Part shown: one piece after another, positions 12,986 through 22,870 of the stretch
Layout of the letters: the number at the start of each line of letters is the position of its first letter
Numbering within the stretch: position 1 is the first letter of the stretch
Assembly: GCF_030272615.1 (NCBI RefSeq)
Contig: NC_081411.1
Span: 826,210,397-826,268,396, forward strand
DNA length: 58,000 nucleotides
Reading direction: 5' to 3'
Source: Cryptomeria japonica
Lineage: Eukaryota > Streptophyta > Pinopsida > Cupressales > Cupressaceae
The notes under the pieces: generated by a model
The model's database searches: none
What the model saw: the letters and a program-made list of their open reading frames with translations, nothing else
What the model was told of the DNA's origin: nothing
Program-made: the position numbers and the translations under genes

Positions 12986-13002
12986 AGGGTTAATATATTT
13001 TT
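12986..13002. repeat. LINE target-site duplication, 5' side
   Basis: Exact copy of the 17 bp at 6626-6642. Confidence 0.9.
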
Positions 13003-13233
13003 ATAAATTATATTATAATTATAATGTTAATTAATAATTATTTTATATATTTAAATTAAACAATTTTTAATCAAGATTAGGATTATACCTAGCAATTTTA
13101 AGGTTACAAAATTAATTTATAATTATTAATTATATTATAGCTCTAATATTAATTCTTATTAGTTATTTGAATTGTAAAACCAATATAATTATAATGAAGA
13201 TTACAATTCGATTCATAACAAGAGTTGTGTGAG
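13003..13233 (+). repeat. Right copy of the direct duplication flanking the LINE
   Basis: This partner of 6368-6625 lacks about 20 bp near 13107. It ends with the same GAGAATAAGGGTTAAT text that, in the left copy, leads straight into the LINE target site. Confidence 0.85.
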
Positions 13234-13531
13234 AATAAGGGTTAATGCCAAGGTTAGAATTGAAGTTCAAACTATTTCTAAATCAAGGTTAGAGTTTTAG
13301 ATTAATGAGTAGGGATAGAATTAAGGAAAAAAATAGGACTAGGGTTGAATTTAATGTTATAATTAGGTTAAGTATTAGAATTTTAAGAGATAATTGTATT
13401 CTATAATTATATAATGTTAGAGTTTGAACATATCAATTATTAATTTAAAAATTAGAATAATTATGCAATAACTATAAATGTATAACTCATTTATTGACTA
13501 AACAATTTTTTACTATTAGATAAAACCTATT

Positions 13532-13603
13532 AAAAACTTTGAATATATAATTAAACAAATTGACTTGTATCACTAAATATTTAATTATATATTCAAAGTT
13601 TTT
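13532..13603. repeat. Perfect 23-bp palindrome arms with 26-nt loop
   Basis: Positions 13532-13554 and 13581-13603 are exact reverse complements. Each arm carries the ACTTTGAATATATAATTA motif also seen in the long inverted repeat arms near 5890 and 14095. Confidence 0.9.
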
Positions 13604-13877
13604 CTTTTGGATGCATTTTGAATCACACTCTATTATTTTTAAAATTTTTTTTTGATGGGTGGAAAAGAAAAAATATGCACAACTAAGAAGCTTTCATAAC
13701 TTCATGGACACTAAAAAAAGAATAAATTTAATTAATAAACTATTATTTATCTATGTATGTATTTAAAAAGTTTGAAATAAGTTTTACTTGATCGTGAGTT
13801 TTTAATAACTATAATTAATTTTGAAATAATGTTTTTAAATTTTTTGGATGATAGATTACATGTTTAATTTTTGAAAA

Positions 13878-14313
13878 AATATTCTTATTTTTTTTAATAA
13901 TTATATTATTAATATTTAAATATATATTGAAAAATAAAAAGAAATATTATTAAAATATTATTTTTAATTATATTAAAAATGATATAATTATCTATTAATA
14001 TATTATATTTATTATGATTAAAAATTTAATTATACAAATTTAAAAATAATTTTACTTATTAAAAACTTATTATTAGATAAAACTTATTAGAAACTTTGAA
14101 TATATAATTAACTATTAATATATTGCTTAGCTATTTCAGAATTGATTGTGTAATTTTTTTTTTGCATAAACATTTAAGATCACACTCCATGATCCATCAT
14201 TGTGATGAAACAATTTAGAGAGCATTAATTATTAATATATATTTATTATTCTAATAATATAACCTAAAAAACAAAGTGTTTTAACAAAGTGAAGTAGTTC
14301 TCATATCAACTTT
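13878..14313 (-). repeat. Right arm of the long imperfect inverted repeat
   Basis: This is the partner of 5748-6113 in opposite orientation. It contains the run ACTTTGAATATATAATTA, which also occurs in the same orientation at about 13535 and inverted at about 5890 and 13585, so the motif is repeated several times in this AT-rich element. Confidence 0.6.
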
Positions 14314-14352
14314 CATGTGAGGAAGATGAAATAGTTAGTAGCTACCCAATAA

Positions 14353-14571
14353 TCATCCATCTCTATCCAACTTTACATAGGGATTATCTAGAGGCATGAC
14401 TTTTATTTTCAATTTGCACCTTGGCATAATGTCAGCGACATACTTGTCATCTTTTGGAATTCTCTTATTATTTTGCATTCGTTCATATTCTTGCCAAGTC
14501 CTATCCTTATGAGTGATCAACAAATAAAGTAGGGGAGAGGGGCCAGTAGTTGTACAAGGTACAACAATCAT
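14353..14571 (-). other. 72-codon open frame, unrecognised
   Basis: The minus-strand frame starts MIVVPCTTTGPSPLLY and ends in KLDRDG. Its composition is protein-like (mixed charged and hydrophobic residues, not a low-complexity shadow), but I recognise no family. It lies just outside the right inverted-repeat arm and upstream of the LTR element. It may be a relic exon or part of an old retrotransposon; no start or splice evidence decides it. Confidence 0.25.
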
Positions 14572-14846
14572 TTAAGCAATTGTGTCTATAATATCTAGCC
14601 TTGCCACACATTTATCTTATATATTGTAAATAAATAATCCACATGTAAATTAAAAAAGTACCAAATGTTGGTAAAATTGGAACAATACTTGAACACAAGA
14701 GAACCTATTGTATACGGTGAAAGTGGAAAGATAAACTATTATAAAAATGCAAAGATCCAACCACATAATACCCTAGTTCTACAACTAAGAATCCACCATA
14801 CACCAATAAAGAACCTAAAACATGCATAACATCAACAAAATAGGAA

Positions 14847-14851
14847 TATTA
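14847..14851. repeat. LTR-element TSD, left (TATTA)
   Basis: TATTA directly precedes the left LTR and is repeated at 21468-21472. Confidence 0.9.
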
Positions 14852-15656
14852 TGTTGGCATATGCACACTCCAATGAGACATTGTATGTGATTGAAGGTTT
14901 TGTCATTGATGGCAACCTTACAATCCTATTACACTAGCAAGGCATTACACCGGCATCAGCAAAACACACTCTACACCGGCACTGAGAACACCAACACCGA
15001 CACAGAGAAAGGAAGCACACTGGCATAGAGGCCAACATGATTTTTGATATATTACATTTTTGTTTATTATTGTAAAAACCTTGTAAGCCGACTTGGAAAA
15101 TTGTAAAATGACTCTTATATATAAAAGAGATCATTGTAGACATTTTGTATGGAAGTGATGTAAGTGAAAAGTAAGGAGAAAAATATTAGGCAGACCTATT
15201 ATGCGAAATATAGGTTAAGGGGTATATGTAAAGAATAGAGCAGCAATCGGTACTAATTCTGGCATTGAAGATGCTATTGTAAAGCAGTACAAGTTATTGG
15301 ATTTGTATAATCCACATTGTAAGTTAGTGAGACTTCCCATTTGAGCAGTGAGCTCTAGGCACTTGGCCTTCCTGCATGTGCAGGCTCCTATTGTAAGTAA
15401 TATTCTCTTATTGGCCAGTAAGTGAATATTGTGGGTCACAAATCCCACCGAGGTTTTTCCCACACCGGGTTTCCTCATTACATCATTGTGTTATGGTGTG
15501 ATTCTCATGTGGTTTCTTTCATTTTTGTTTATTACATTATTTCTTGCATACCGGTACACTGTTACAATATGTTCTGCATGTTTTAAGTTGAGAAATTCTA
15601 ATTACCAGTTAGATACTGATTCACCCCCCCTCTCAATATCTTTGAGTTTCCTAACA
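14852..15656 (+). repeat. 5' LTR of the non-autonomous element
   Basis: It begins TGTTGGCATATGCAC and ends TTTCCTAACA. It contains a TATA box at 15116-15125 and, close to its 3' end, a C-tract followed by TCTCAATATC, a layout shared by other LTRs in the window. Confidence 0.92.
15116..15125 (+). promoter_or_regulatory. Probable LTR core promoter (TATA box)
   Basis: TATATATAAA is embedded in CTCTTATATATAAAAGAG and is conserved exactly in the right LTR at 20925-20934. Its place about one third into the LTR fits a U3/R boundary. The start site is inferred, not seen. Confidence 0.55.
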
Positions 15657-15658
15657 AT

Positions 15659-15670
15659 TGGTATCAGAGC
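15659..15670 (+). promoter_or_regulatory. Primer-binding site (tRNA-Met type)
   Basis: TGGTATCAGAGC lies three bases after the 5' LTR and is the usual complement of the plant initiator tRNA-Met 3' end. Confidence 0.9.
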
Positions 15671-15727
15671 TTGGTCCTCTATTTTCAGAAGTCTAACAGC
15701 TTGAGGAAGATCTTGACATTGGTAAAG

Positions 15728-16853
15728 ATGGAAAATCTGATGAAGCAACTTGAAGCAGCTCTCTCAGACTATGATGCAGAAAAATTGAAAAATATCAAAC
15801 TAGAAGATGATCTAAAAGCAGCTCATTTAGGCACTTCAAGAGAATCTTACTATTGCAAGAAATAAGAGAAGAGAACTTTGTGAAAAGATGCAAAATGAGA
15901 ATGATGAAAAGGAATCACTTAATGATATGTTAAGTAAGCTGAAACTGGAGAACATAACTACAAAGAATGAGATGCAGGATATGACTATGAGATTTTGTAA
16001 AGAGATTGAAGATAGGAAGAAAAATGAAGAATAATTGACCAGAAGACTAAGTGATGCAGCAAATGAGAACACAAGACTTAGCTATGAAAATGATCTATTA
16101 AAGATAGATCTGATGCACACTCAGAATGACTCCAATGAACTGATGAGACAAAAAGAAGTCTTAGAAAGAGAACTAGAAATTGCAAATCAACATAAAGAAA
16201 AATTCAAGAAAAGCTCAAAGGAACTTGGTAACTTGCTGAAGAATCAAAAACCTAAAGGTGACACTTCTGGAATTGGCTTTGAAGTTGGTGAAAGCTTTGG
16301 TACTGTAAACACACAGGATCACAACAAACTGGTAAGGTAACCTAATGCTTATAAATTCAATGGAAAATGATTTAACTGTAATAAGTATGGTCATAGAGAA
16401 AATGAATGTAGATCTAGAAATTATCAGAATATCAACACACCCACTGGTCAATGTTCTAAATGCAACAAAGTTGGTCACAATTCTGAGAATTGCATAATGA
16501 ATGTGAGATGTTATGTTTGTGGAAGATTTGGACATTTATCTAATCAATGCAGAACACAAACCGACATAGGTTATGGGAAAGCTATTCAGAAGAATAATGT
16601 AACTTTTTATGCATGTAACAAGAATGGGCATATTGTAAAATTCTATAGAAGTAAATGATCACCGGCAAACAACAAAAGTTCTAGCTTGAAAGGTAAAGAA
16701 AAAGTTGAAGAGGTTAAGCAAGAATTCTCAAAACAATGGATTAGAAAAGCTGATCTAAATATTGGGAATACTCCTCCACCAGTAGAACTAGTCAATGCTT
16801 CACCGGTAGGACAAAGTGATGCTCCACCGACAGGAAGTTCTTCATCAAATTGA
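15728..16853 (+). pseudogene. Gag fragment: coiled coil and four CCHC knuckles
   Basis: The frame opens with MENLMKQLEAALSDYDAEK, a charged heptad-rich coiled coil that continues through a frameshift near 15845 to about 16210, then a GIGFEVGES patch typical of the linker in copia-type Gag. Four zinc-knuckle units follow at about 16365-16660: NCNKYGHRENEC (first Cys lost next to a stop), CSKCNKVGHNSENC, CYVCGRFGHLSNQC and a degraded ACNKNGHIVKF. The N-terminal capsid-like half of Gag is missing. A Ser/Pro-rich tail ends at the stop at 16851. It would have bound and packaged element RNA; here it is broken by stops and a frameshift. Confidence 0.75.
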
Positions 16854-17156
16854 AGAAAGTTTCCTTGAGGTTTTGGCGATCTAATGATGCAAGCTCTATC
16901 ATTCCCTCAGTTAGAGATGAGAAGTTGGAAATTACCTCATTACGGGCAGACATGTTAAGTTACTACTTAACCGACATGCATTTAATGTGGTAGATGGCAA
17001 ATTAACACTATAAATTTGTGGTTTTGGCTCCATTTCATTTCACTGAGATTTCAAACCTACGAAGAGCACGAAGATTCCGAGCTAAGGCATTTCGAGCAAG
17101 AGGCAAGAACACTTCAAGAAATCATCCATCCTAAAGGCAGTAAAAGGTATTTTATC

Positions 17157-20100
17157 ATGGCATCCACCTCTGCACTTGAATATATAGAAAACCCTACTGT
17201 TGTCAAAGTTGTAAAAAGACCTAGGCCCATATTTCAATTAGTTCGCAAGGTAGCAAAGAAAGATGATACTTTAGGTGCTTTTTCTCAAATTCCTAAGGGA
17301 GTTGTTTATGTTGAAGACCCCAGAATTTACATTCACTATAACATTAAGGAACTAGGAGATGAAGAGATTAAAACCATGTTTAAATCTGTCATATGTGATG
17401 AATCTGGTAATGTAAAAGGTGAACATAAGATCATTGAAACCCTAGGATTTACAAAGATCCTTAGCATTCCTGAATTCCCCAAGGATGTGATTAGGATAGT
17501 CTTAAGTAGGGTACATGGTGAATTTTTCTGGTTAGATGCAATTCACAAAATCACCAAGGAAGTTGTGAAAGTTGTCACAGGGTTACCAACCACTAGTAAA
17601 AGGCTAGACAAAACTAAGAAGGTCTCCAATGACCTATTTATGAACCTAACTGGTGCCACATCTGATAAGAGGTCCTAAAGAGTCAATGATGTAAAAGATA
17701 CTAATGTAAGATTTATCAGCATGATTTTAGGATATAAGGCAACTCATGCAAACAGACTCAATTCAGTGTCAAGTCTGTGCATTAAGAGTGCTTATGACAT
17801 GGTCACATATAATGCAAAGATTGATGTATGTGAGTGGTTGAAGGATGAATTAATTGACAACTTAGGCAAGATTAAGAAGGACAAGAAAGGAACTTTTAGG
17901 TTTGGAAATCTGCTAGTATGTCTGATGCTACATATAACCAAACAGGTTCCCGGTATAGGCTACAAAGAACTTGGATATGATATACCGGTAGGTAAATAGC
18001 TAACATAACTATTCAACAATATGGGAGAAGATAAGGAAAACAATATCCATGATTTCTTTCAAGAACTTAAGGCCAAAATGAAGAAAAGAATCAGATTATC
18101 ACATAAGATTGTTGACAAATATAAGGATGAAATATGCTTTGTAATAAAGAAGGATGAGATATGGATGGAAGCAGTCATCCCAAGAACAATCTGGGTAATA
18201 GAAATTGGTTATGAAATAGATGACCTTATCATTGAAACATATGCTAAAGCACTTCTAGAAGCCCCTAAAGAACCTAAGGAAGAAGTATTTGGTAGTGCAG
18301 AATCTATTGAAAGCCAAATACAATCTAAGAAGAGAGTGAAAAAGGTCGAAGCAGTTGTGAGAAGAGGTTCTAGACAGGCAAAGGCCATTAAAGAAGATGT
18401 GCTAAAACAAATAGGTATTACCGAGGAAGAGTTAGAAACTTTACAACCTAAAACTCACCTATCACCAGTAGGCACTTCTTTAGAGAATGACATGCCTACA
18501 ACTTTCAAGAGGGTTGTAAGGAAAAGAGATTCCTCACCGGCAACCACACCCTCTCCTAGGAGGACGAGACAAAAACAACAAGCAGTGAGATCTCCGGTAA
18601 GAAAGGCTACACCAAAGATGAAACTGACACCCAAGAAGAAGAGGACAAATAAAGACATGGCCCCTCTTGACATACTATTGAATGAAATTATAGAGGAAGG
18701 AAAACTAAAGAATATAGAAAAATTGTATAACACTCTGACAACAGATGAAAAAGAACAAGTAGAAAACAATGTTATTTTACACATGGACATGTATAAGAAA
18801 TTTTTGATAGATTTAGCAGATGAAGTACCAAATGAATTATTTAAAAGATTGGAAGCAAGAAGACAAGTAGTAGTAGAACTTGACAAGAAAATAAAGATAG
18901 AAAAACTACTTGTTGTATACCCGATGAATTCACCCAAAGAAATTGATGACTTAATTGCTGAAGCCAACCAGTTAGTATTTTCTACTACACACCGACACAT
19001 TTCTTTAATGGTTGGAAGAGTTAATGAGGTGACTGAGGAGACAGAAAATGCATGGGACATTTTCCTAGTGGAAAAAGAAAAACAAGAAGAATACATGAGC
19101 CACAAACCTATAAAGGTATATTAGAAAGAAAGAGACAAGGGTAAAGGTAAAGTTGGTGGACCACCTAGTATCAAGGTTAAAAACAACTTACCCCCACCTC
19201 CTTTGATTACTCCACCAGTAACAACAATAGCTACAAAAAAATCAATCGGAAGCTGAAAGTATGGATGTAGAGGATGTCAATCCTAATCCTAAAGTCTTAT
19301 ATACAGTGGATGTTGATACTCAAAAGATCAACATTGTGGTAGACAAAGATACAACTGATAAGACTGACATAGCTAGTGAGCCTCCGGTAGATGAGCAAAC
19401 TGAAAACACACAAGAGAAACTGCCAGATGTCAAAGTGCAATAGGTAGAAACTCAGACTCAAACTGAGACAATGCAACAAACAAAGAAACAAATAGAGCAA
19501 AAGGCTTTGGAATAGGAACAACAATAGGTACAGGAACAAGTTCATGAGGAAATAGTGCAACCGGCAACTGGAGAAGTAGAAAAACCATTGCTTAAGGAAA
19601 TGCAAACACAAACAAACCTACCAGAGGTCAATACAACCTTGGTTACTTCCACCAGTGGTACTCAAAATGTAGGTTCCTCATCATCAGGCTACAAATCAAC
19701 TAATGCGACTGAAGTACTTTTAGATTCAATTAAAAGGATAATAGATTGCAGCTCACAAGCTTATAAGGCAATAGATGATACCATACCAATTTTGAAGGTA
19801 ATTTCTCCTAACTGTAATATAGACAATAAAGATTCTTTAGGACAACTTGATAATTTGTGTAAATATATCACAGAGAACATTGAGAAAATAAAGGAAGAGG
19901 CATTGAAGGATAAATTGGAAATTGAAAAACAAAGATTCTTTGATGAGCAGATAAAGAAGTGTACAAGGGATTTTGACACACTTCTATCAGAACTGTGTAA
20001 CTTATTGAAAGAGTACAAAACTTTGTACAATGACACTTGTAAGACAAACTTTTTGACTGTAGACATAGATAAGAAAATAAGCAAGGTACAGAATGAAATC

Positions 20101-20460
20101 AATAAACTTGTTGATAATTTTGTTAACTCATCTGATACATTATCAGTTTTTGAGTAGAAGTTAACAAATTTTGAGGAAGAATTACTTAAATTAAAAAGAG
20201 AAAAGGAGAGAATAGTGAATAAGCCAAAGCATCTGAGATTAAAACTAAGTCCAAGATTGGACTATCTAGCATCGTTGTGGAAGGAAATATCTGAGGCACT
20301 GATATAGGGACATAAAACACCGGCAGAGCATTTGCAGCATCTCACTAGTACAGCTAAAAGAATAGAGACAACAATAAGAGACAATAAAATGTTTATGGAG
20401 AGTATAAACTTGATTTTGGCGGATCTATTTCAAATTGTAACTACCCAGTTACAAGGTTGA
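17157..20460 (+). pseudogene. Long ORF of unknown function inside the LTR element
   Basis: This frame of about 1100 codons starts at ATG 17157 (MASTSALEYIENP) and ends at TGA 20458, just before the polypurine region. It is interrupted by isolated stops (17676, 17997, 19122, 19441 and a few more) and one slip in an A-run near 19235. Part 1 (to about 18000) is globular, with VHGEFFWLDAIHKITKEV and VTGLPTT then a ...NDVKDTNVRFISMILGYK region. Part 2 (18.0-18.65 kb) is Lys-rich with an SPATTPSPRRTRQKQQ basic stretch, perhaps a nuclear-localisation or nucleic-acid-binding tail. Part 3 (18.65-20.46 kb) is acidic, Gln/Thr-rich and coiled coil. I know of similar uncharacterised proteins in gymnosperm genomes but cannot name a family. 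Confidence 0.75.
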
Positions 20461-20647
20461 AACCACAAACTCTACTGACATCTTGACAACCTTTGTCATT
20501 GATGCCAAAGGGGGATTAGTGGTATGAGAAAATTCAAATATCACAAGAACCATATGCTCAGGGGGAGCACACATTTTTGGCAACATTTTTGGACTTCACA
20601 TTTTTGGATACACTTTTGAAATTTCTCATGAGTGTTGCCATCAATGC

Positions 20648-20660
20648 CAAAGGGGGAGAT
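20648..20660 (+). promoter_or_regulatory. Polypurine tract
   Basis: CAAAGGGGGAGAT directly precedes the 3' LTR and would prime plus-strand synthesis. Two similar purine runs (AAAGGGGGATT near 20510 and CAGGGGGAGC near 20560) lie upstream. Confidence 0.85.
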
Positions 20661-21467
20661 TGTTGGCATATGCACACTCCAATGAGACATTGTATGTGAT
20701 TGAAGGTTTTGTCATTGATGGCAACCTTACAATCCTATGACACCGGCAAGGCATTACATTGACATCATCAAAACACACTCTACACCAGCACTCAGAACAC
20801 CAGCACCGACATAGAGAAAGGAAGCACACTGGCACAAAGGTCGACGAGATTTTTGATATATTGCATTTTTGTTTATTATTGTAAAAACCTTGTAAGCCGA
20901 CTTGGCAAATTGTAAAATGACTCTTATATATAAAAGAGATCATTGTAGACATTTTTTAAGGAAGTGATGTAAGCAAAAAGTAAGGAGAAAAAGATTAGGT
21001 AGACCTATTATGCGAAATATAGGTTAAGGGGTATATGTAAAGAACAAAGCAGAAACCGGTACTGAATCTAGAATTGAAGATGCTATTGTAAAGCAATACA
21101 AGTTATTGGATTTGTATAATCCATACTGTAAGTTAGTGAGACTTCCCATTTGAGCAGTGAGCTCTAGGCACTTGGCCTTCTTGCATGTGCAGCCCCTATT
21201 GTAAGTAATATTCTCTTATTGGCCAGTAAGTGAATATTGTGGGTCACAAATCTCACCGAAGTTTTTCCCACTTTGGGTTTCCTCGTTAAATCATTGTGTT
21301 ATGGTGTGATTCTCATGTGGTTTCTTTCATTTCTGTTTATTGCATTATTTATTGCATACCAGTACACTGTTACAATATGTTCTGTATGTTTTAAGTTGAG
21401 AAATTCTAATTACTGGTTAGATATTGATTCACACCCTTCCCTCTCAGTATCTATGAGTTTCCTAACA
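20661..21467 (+). repeat. 3' LTR of the non-autonomous element
   Basis: Same ends and layout as the 5' LTR, 807 bp, with the TATA box at 20925-20934 and the C-tract at about 21430-21441. It is followed by the TSD TATTA. Confidence 0.92.
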
Positions 21468-21472
21468 TATTA
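21468..21472. repeat. LTR-element TSD, right (TATTA)
   Basis: Exact copy of 14847-14851. Confidence 0.9.
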
Positions 21473-22109
21473 TACCAGTCACATGCTTAGTAGGGTTTGA
21501 TCTCCATTTTTTCCTATCTCCATTGATCTTGTTTGATATGGTTGCTCTCAAATTTTGTATTGTGCACAAGAGCTCAACAAAGAATAGATTGTGGTTGTGT
21601 AGATGCTTGATTGTTTGATAACTATGAAAGGTCACATGAAGATTAATTCTCTTTATAGGGTTGTCAAAGGATGAAGGAATCCCCTTATATAGAAGACACC
21701 TTAGAAAATGGAGGGATGGGATTAAGAGGTGAAAGGATAAATGGTTAGCTAGTATTCGAGGGTAGGTAGAGGAAATTATAAAATATGAAAGGGGCAGTTA
21801 AAGGAAAATTAAGAGATGAATGACAAGTGTCATGGAGAGAAAAAGATAATGAGTTAATTAAATAAATAAAGATTTATTTAATTCATAGAGGAAGTGGGAC
21901 CAATTAAATAAATAAAATATTTATTTAATTTAAAAAAAGGATAATGTAAATAAATAAAAATATTTATTTAAATATGGAAATGCTAGAAGAGGATTAGTGA
22001 ATTAATTAAATAAATAAAGATCTATTTAATTAATAGAAGGTTTAAGATAAAATAATAAAATAAATCAAATATTTATTTAATTAGGCTAGGACAATTTTAG
22101 GTGTCTACA
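21473..22109 (-). repeat. Part of an older minus-strand 3' LTR
   Basis: On the minus strand an LTR would begin at 22109 with TGTAGACACCTAAAATTG. The bases just upstream on that strand are a purine run (complement of TTTTTCTCCTCTTTGAG, 22110-22126), a good polypurine tract. So this is the 3' LTR of a minus-strand retrotransposon whose interior lay to the right. The element at 14852-21467 inserted into it, so the rest of the LTR is probably left of 14847. The left end was not identified. Confidence 0.5.
21854..22083. repeat. Cluster of five AT-rich palindromes
   Basis: AATTAAATAAAT followed by a 4-5 nt loop and ATTTATTTAATT occurs at 21856-21883 and 21902-21930. Variants with the same arms or slightly changed arms lie at about 21948-21972, 22000-22034 and 22058-22083. 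They sit near the 5' end of the minus-strand LTR. They could form hairpins or be sites for AT-hook or similar proteins. Confidence 0.8.
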
Positions 22110-22126
22110 TTTTTCTCCTCTTTGAG

Positions 22127-22870
22127 ACAATGCAACTTGTCACGTTGGATCAAAGAAGATAAGATCAACCGATACAAACTTTGCCCCAGGATGGGAGTGG
22201 TATGCCTCCTCAAGAGATTGGATGATGTTTTTTTGAAAAATCACAGACAATCTCTCAACAAACAAATAAAGGCTAAAATGGGATACAGATAGGATGAAAG
22301 AGTTACATAGGAAGTAAACTAGACTCAAAGGAGTTAGTGGGTAGGAAAAATAGTAGGCCAAGGGGGAAAACATCCTCATTTGCATCCACTACCTTTGAGA
22401 GATCATAGTACAGAGAACTCAAACATCTTAGGAGAACAACTAGTAGTTGGGAGATCATGGTAGTCAAAATGCATCAATTTGATCGGGTCCAACGGTTTGA
22501 GCGACCTGTAGACAAACATAGTAATCTCTTAATGATCTTAATTCTAAAATAATTCAATTTATTATTTAAATTATATTTTACCAGCAATGTAATCATTGCT
22601 CCTTGTTTGGTGCAAATGCTAATAGTAATTGTGGAGAAGTATATAGACTTTTAAATGTTTGGAGCTGGCGTGCACTATTCATTTGTCTAAAATTAAATTA
22701 TAAATCAGCAAAAGTAGTTGTTTTATAAATATGTGAATATTTTAAACAGATTATTAATGACAGGAAAAAAAATAAAGAGATAAACCTACTTGTAGAAAAT
22801 GACAGTTCTATGTGAGTAATAATTTTTAGAGGGGATGTAGCATTTAAATAAGATTTTGTGGTCTCTAAAT
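22127..22870. other. Interior relic of an old minus-strand element, no ORF
   Basis: This is sequence of moderate complexity next to the polypurine tract of the old LTR. Open frames at 22101-22292 and 22140-22385 give no recognisable protein. From about 22500 it becomes AT-rich. Confidence 0.4.

Larger units (their letters stand above)
13234..14851. other. AT-rich DNA between LINE 1 and the LTR element
   Basis: Outside the inverted-repeat arm and the palindrome listed separately, this stretch shows no recognisable gene. From about 14330 the base composition rises towards that of the retrotransposons. The last few hundred bases before 14852 may belong to the same older minus-strand LTR that resumes after 21467. 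Confidence 0.5.
14852..21467 (+). mobile_element. Non-autonomous LTR element with long unknown ORF
   Basis: This 6616-bp element has two LTRs (805 and 807 bp, TGTTGG...CTAACA), a tRNA-Met type primer site, a polypurine tract and a perfect 5-bp TSD. The interior (15657-20660) holds a Gag fragment with coiled coil and several CCHC knuckles, then a frame of about 1100 codons of unknown function. I found no aspartic protease, integrase, RT or RNase H motif in any frame, so it must have depended on another element. The coiled-coil and knuckle Gag suggests a Ty1/copia partner. It would be filed with large non-autonomous LTR elements, but it is unusual in having a long, formerly intact, non-pol reading frame. 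The first 330 bp of the LTRs differ by about 6-7 percent by eye. Confidence 0.92.

Noticed and set aside
18455-19105. 216-codon minus-strand frame opposite the unknown ORF
   Set aside because: A Ser/Phe/Leu-rich antisense shadow of a Lys/Glu-rich coding strand; the plus-strand frame is longer and has coherent composition.
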